A stretch of 64,000 nucleotides of DNA. It comes from RPQJ01 sp963754535 (GTDB lineage Bacteria > Pseudomonadota > Gammaproteobacteria > Steroidobacterales > Steroidobacteraceae). Numbering within the stretch: position 1 is the first letter of the stretch; the number at the start of each line of letters is the position of its first letter. The DNA lies in the NCBI GenBank assembly GCA_963754535.1, contig CAVWGG010000008.1, forward strand, positions 1-64,000, read 5' to 3'. The translations under genes were made by a program, and so were the position numbers. Under the pieces are notes generated by a model. The model was not told the DNA's origin, did not search any database, and saw only the letters and a program-made list of their open reading frames with translations. Of this stretch, positions 60,984 to 64,000 are shown in pieces.

Positions 60984-62432
60984 TCACCCCCGCCGCCAGA
61001 GCGTCCGACCGCCCGGCTGGTCTTCGAGCTGCACGCCGTTCGACGCCAGCAGGTCGCGGATCCGGTCCGATTCCTTGAAGTCCTTTGCCTTGCGGGCTGC
61101 GGCACGCTCGTCGATCAGGCGCTCGATGTCGGCATCGGTCAGCGTTGGTGCGGCAGCCGCTTCTGCAGCACCTGCCGCTGGAGCCTCACCGCTCGCCGTA
61201 ACCTGCTTGGCCGCCTGCTTGCGCAGGAACACTTCCGGTTCGAGCCCGAGCAAGCCGAGCCGCACACCCAGCGTGCGCATTTCCGCAGCCAGCCCCGCCG
61301 CCTTGTCGAGATCGCCGGCCGCCTTGGCCGTGTTGACCTCGCGCGCGAGCGCCTGCAGTTCAGACACTGCGATCGGCGTGTTGAAGTCATCGTCCATCGC
61401 GGCCACGAAGCGTTCGGTGGCCTTCGTCGGCGCCTTCAATGCAACGACCGGCACACCGCGCAGCGACGTGTACAGGCGCTCGAGCGCCGCATCCGCCTGC
61501 GCCAGGCTGTCCGAGGTGTAATTGATCGGACCGCGGTACTGACTGTTCACGATGAAGTAGCGCACGACCTCCGGGTCGCGCACCCACTCCAGCACTTCGC
61601 GCACCGTGAAGAAATTGCCCAGCGACTTCGACATCTTCTCGTCGTCGACGCGCACGAAGCCGTTGTGCATCCACACGTTCACGAACGGCGAGTCGCACGC
61701 CGCGCAGGTCTGCGCGATCTCGTTCTCGTGGTGCGGGAACTTCAGGTCCATGCCGCCGCCGTGGATGTCGAAATGCGGGCCGAGGATGTCGACCGACATC
61801 GCGGAGCACTCGATGTGCCAGCCCGGACGCCCAGGGCCCCACGGCGATTCCCAGGCGGGCTCACCCGGCTTTGCCGCCTTCCACAGCACGAAATCGAGCG
61901 GATCGCGCTTGGCCTCGTCCACTTCGATGCGCGCGCCCGCCCGCAGGTCGGCCAGGCGCTTGCCCGAGAGCTGGCCGTACGGCTCGAACTTCGCGACGGC
62001 GTAGTACACGTCGCCATTGCTGGCCGCGTACGCGTAGCCCTTGTCCACCAGACGCTGCACCATCGAGACGATCTGCCCGACGAACTCGGTCGCACGCGGC
62101 TCGCGATCGCCCAGGCGCACGCCCAGCGCCGCGCAGTCTTCCTGGTAGGCCTTGATGAAACGCTCGGTCAGCGCCTGCATCGGCTCGCCGTTGGCTTGCG
62201 CGCGCTGGATGATCTTGTCGTCGATGTCCGTGATGTTGCGGACGAACGTGACGTCGTAGCCCGACGCCTCGAGGTGACGGCGCACGACGTCGAACACGAT
62301 CAGCATCCGCGCGTGGCCGAGGTGGCAGTAGTCGTAGACCGTGATGCCGCAGACGTACATGCGGACCTTGCCCGGCTCGAGCGGCTTGAAGACTTCCTTG
62401 CGTCCGGTCAGCGAGTTATGGATCTGCAGCAT
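60984..62432 (-). CDS. cysS: Cysteine-tRNA ligase
   Basis: This 482-residue class I aminoacyl-tRNA synthetase charges tRNA-Cys. The HIGH motif appears as HLGHAR (38-43) after the zinc-site cysteine in YVCGITVYD. Further zinc ligands lie in GWHIECSAMS and FPHHENEIAQ, and KMSKS is intact in DDEKMSKSLGN. The C-terminal anticodon-binding part contains an Ala-rich insertion (SGEAPAAGAAEAAAAP) and ends LEDQPGGRTLWRRG. The gene follows gltX by 33 bp on the same strand, and the two synthetases are probably co-transcribed. It converges on folD with the conserved-loop hairpins between. Confidence 0.97.
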   Translation of the reverse strand: MLQIHNSLTGRKEVFKPLEPGKVRMYVCGITVYDYCHLGHARMLIVFDVVRRHLEASGYDVTFVRNITDIDDKIIQRAQANGEPMQALTERFIKAYQEDCAALGVRLGDREPRATEFVGQIVSMVQRLVDKGYAYAASNGDVYYAVAKFEPYGQLSGKRLADLRAGARIEVDEAKRDPLDFVLWKAAKPGEPAWESPWGPGRPGWHIECSAMSVDILGPHFDIHGGGMDLKFPHHENEIAQTCAACDSPFVNVWMHNGFVRVDDEKMSKSLGNFFTVREVLEWVRDPEVVRYFIVNSQYRGPINYTSDSLAQADAALERLYTSLRGVPVVALKAPTKATERFVAAMDDDFNTPIAVSELQALAREVNTAKAAGDLDKAAGLAAEMRTLGVRLGLLGLEPEVFLRKQAAKQVTASGEAPAAGAAEAAAAPTLTDADIERLIDERAAARKAKDFKESDRIRDLLASNGVQLEDQPGGRTLWRRG

Positions 62433-62465
62433 GGTGCGTTCGACTTTGTCTCTGAAATCGTTGTG

Positions 62466-63890
62466 TCAGTTGCGCGCGGCGAGCAAGCGTGCCGACTCGA
62501 GCCGGCCGAGGACACGTTGCGTGCCCATCAGGCCGACGAGCGGCGCGAGTTCCGGTCCGTGCGTCGCGCCGGTCAGCGCCGAGCGCAGCGGCATGAACAG
62601 CTTCGCGCCCTTGCGGCCCGTCGCCTCGGCGATGGCGCGCGTCCAGCCCTTGAAGTCGCCAGCATGCGCGGCCAGCAACTGGCCTGCGCTCGCAAAGAAC
62701 TCCGGGCCCGCCTCGGCGATCTGCGCTGTAGCTTCCGCCGATATCGGCACCGCATCGCGGGCGACCACGCCCACGAGCTCGTCGACCTCGGCGGGAAACA
62801 GGACATTGCCCTTCACCACCGCGACGAACGCGCTGCGCTCCTCGCCCGCCTGCAACGCATCGAGGTGCTCGCCCAGCCACTGCTCGATCTGCGCATCGGT
62901 CGAATGCGTCACGGCTTCGCGCTGCCAGTGCCGCAACTGCGCTTCGTCGAAGCGCGCGGCGGAATGGCTGGTGCGCGAGAGGTCGAAGTGCGACGCGAGC
63001 TGGTCCATCGCGAGCCAGCCGTCGTGGCCGCAGGCATGGCCAAGGCGGACCAGGTAGTTGCAGATCGCGGCCGGCAGGTACCCCTGCGCACGAAGGTCGG
63101 TAAGGCTGGCCGCGCCCTCTCGCTTCGACAGCGGGCTGCCGCTGGGAGCCAGCACCAGCGGCAAGTGGCCGTATTCGGGCAACGGCATGCCGAGTGCTTC
63201 CAGCAGCAGCAGCTGGCGTGGCGTGTTGGCCAGGTGGTCGTCGCCCCGCAAAACGAGCGTGATGCCCATCGCGGAGTCGTCCACCGCGTTGCCAAGGAAG
63301 AACGACACGCTGCCGTCGGCACGACGGATCACGAAGTCGCCGATGTCGTCGGACTGGAAGCGCTGCGGGCCGTGGACGCGGTCCACGAACTCGACGGTGC
63401 GATGGTCCGGCACGCGGAAGCGGATCGCCGGCGTCTTGCCGGAGTCGATGCGTCGCTGCACCTCGGTCGCGCTCAACCCTGCGCAGGTGCGCGCATACCG
63501 CGGCGGCCGGCCTGCGGCCAGCTGCGTCTTGCGTGACAACTGCAGCTCTTCGGGCGAGCAGAAGCACGGGTAGGTCTGGCCGTTTGCCGCGAGCTTCTGC
63601 AGCGCCTCGGCGTAAACGAAACCGCGCTCGCTCTGCCGGTACGGGCCGTGCGGACCGCCCACGCCCGGACCTTCGTCCCAGGTGATGCCCAGCCAGCGGA
63701 GTTCGTCGAGCTGCCGCTCGAGCAGCGTGTCGTGGCTGCGGCCGGCATCGGTGTCTTCCACGCGCAGCACGAAACGACCGCCCGACGCGCGCGCGGCGAG
63801 CCAGCTGAACAGGGCCGTGCGGGCGTTGCCCAGGTGCAGCGCGCCCGTGGGGCTCGGTGCAAAGCGCGTGATTTGAGCATTGGCAGGCAT
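62466..63890 (-). CDS. gltX: Glutamate-tRNA ligase
   Basis: This 474-residue class I synthetase charges tRNA-Glu. It begins ITRFAPSPTGALHLGNART with the HIGH motif HLGNAR (19-24), has the segment GQTYPCFCSPEEL, where other members bind zinc but only part of the ligand set is visible here, and the KMSKS-equivalent SPLSKREGAASL near residue 257. The C-terminal helical anticodon-binding domain is complete. Length and motifs fit a bacterial GluRS. Whether it is discriminating or also charges tRNA-Gln cannot be told without further comparison. The start ATG is followed directly by the conserved region. The remaining 110 bp to the window end shows no gene. Confidence 0.96.
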   Translation of the reverse strand: MPANAQITRFAPSPTGALHLGNARTALFSWLAARASGGRFVLRVEDTDAGRSHDTLLERQLDELRWLGITWDEGPGVGGPHGPYRQSERGFVYAEALQKLAANGQTYPCFCSPEELQLSRKTQLAAGRPPRYARTCAGLSATEVQRRIDSGKTPAIRFRVPDHRTVEFVDRVHGPQRFQSDDIGDFVIRRADGSVSFFLGNAVDDSAMGITLVLRGDDHLANTPRQLLLLEALGMPLPEYGHLPLVLAPSGSPLSKREGAASLTDLRAQGYLPAAICNYLVRLGHACGHDGWLAMDQLASHFDLSRTSHSAARFDEAQLRHWQREAVTHSTDAQIEQWLGEHLDALQAGEERSAFVAVVKGNVLFPAEVDELVGVVARDAVPISAEATAQIAEAGPEFFASAGQLLAAHAGDFKGWTRAIAEATGRKGAKLFMPLRSALTGATHGPELAPLVGLMGTQRVLGRLESARLLAARN

Positions 63891-64000
63891 GGCCGCGCAT
63901 CTTACCGGATCGGCCGGATCGGCTGGATCGCCTCCTCGTCCGACGCTGGCCCGTGGGCCCCGGGACGCTTACCATCCGCGCAGCGTTTACCCGTTCGCCA

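Noticed and set aside
60849..63536. An 895-codon open frame opposite cysS and gltX.
   Set aside because: It is a shadow of two certain synthetase genes with an Arg/His-rich composition typical of antisense GC-rich sequence.

Overview
The window is a GC-rich Gram-negative chromosome segment, most likely from a gammaproteobacterium of the Nevskiales/Steroidobacterales/Lysobacterales kind. This assignment is inferred from gene content only. The evidence is many outer-membrane barrels, an OMPLA phospholipase, a TonB-dependent copper receptor, several acyl-CoA/thiolase genes, and a Pro-Arg-His-Lys tRNA array next to folD, cysS and gltX. No insertion sequence, CRISPR array or integrase was seen.

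Layout. 0-10.4 kb: acyl-CoA catabolism (a two-subunit acyl-CoA dehydrogenase of PimC/PimD type, SDR, three thiolase-family genes, a SnoaL-like protein, an acyl-CoA ligase and an acyl-CoA carboxyltransferase). 10-17 kb: an HPF-like protein, a DUF3187 barrel, a flavin oxidoreductase, a Crp-like regulator and a hybrid histidine kinase with a response regulator. 17-20.8 kb: copper uptake (an OprC-type receptor and a DUF2946 protein) with OsmC and a methyltransferase. 20.8-26.8 kb: sulfide:quinone oxidoreductase, DUF302, small exported proteins, an OmpR/EnvZ-type pair and a TauE-type exporter. 27-30 kb: a FabH-like synthase, a TlpA-type redox protein and an MFS transporter. 30-41 kb: a patatin autotransporter, three outer-membrane proteins with a secreted alkylsulfatase, then a histidine kinase with two response regulators. 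41-44 kb: envelope lipoproteins and phospholipase A. 44-48.5 kb: an amino-acid antiporter, arginine deiminase and an NhaC-type antiporter. 48.5-55 kb: transporter and envelope genes. 55-58 kb: purine salvage (Tsx-like channel, NCS2 permease, phosphoribosyltransferase). 58.2-59.4 kb: a 1.1 kb islet holding a toxin-antitoxin pair between a tRNA-Lys gene and a copy of its 3' half. 59.3-64 kb: four tRNAs, folD, cysS and gltX.

Three features stand out. First, between convergent genes at 41.8 and 60.9 kb there are hairpins that share one identical 18-nt loop while their long stems differ. A third copy of the core lies beside the second. Second, twelve genes between 3.4 and 28.3 kb are broken by single-base indels. 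In each case removing or adding one base per break restores a full-length gene, and folD shows the same near its start codon, so consensus errors are the likeliest cause. Third, the toxin-antitoxin islet has tRNA-derived ends but no integrase.

Co-working groups: the first 10 kb probably activates and beta-oxidises a carboxylic acid of unknown structure. The alkylsulfatase operon may be controlled by the two-component genes downstream of it. The deiminase-antiporter trio lacks arcB and arcC nearby and may serve pH or arginine handling rather than fermentation.
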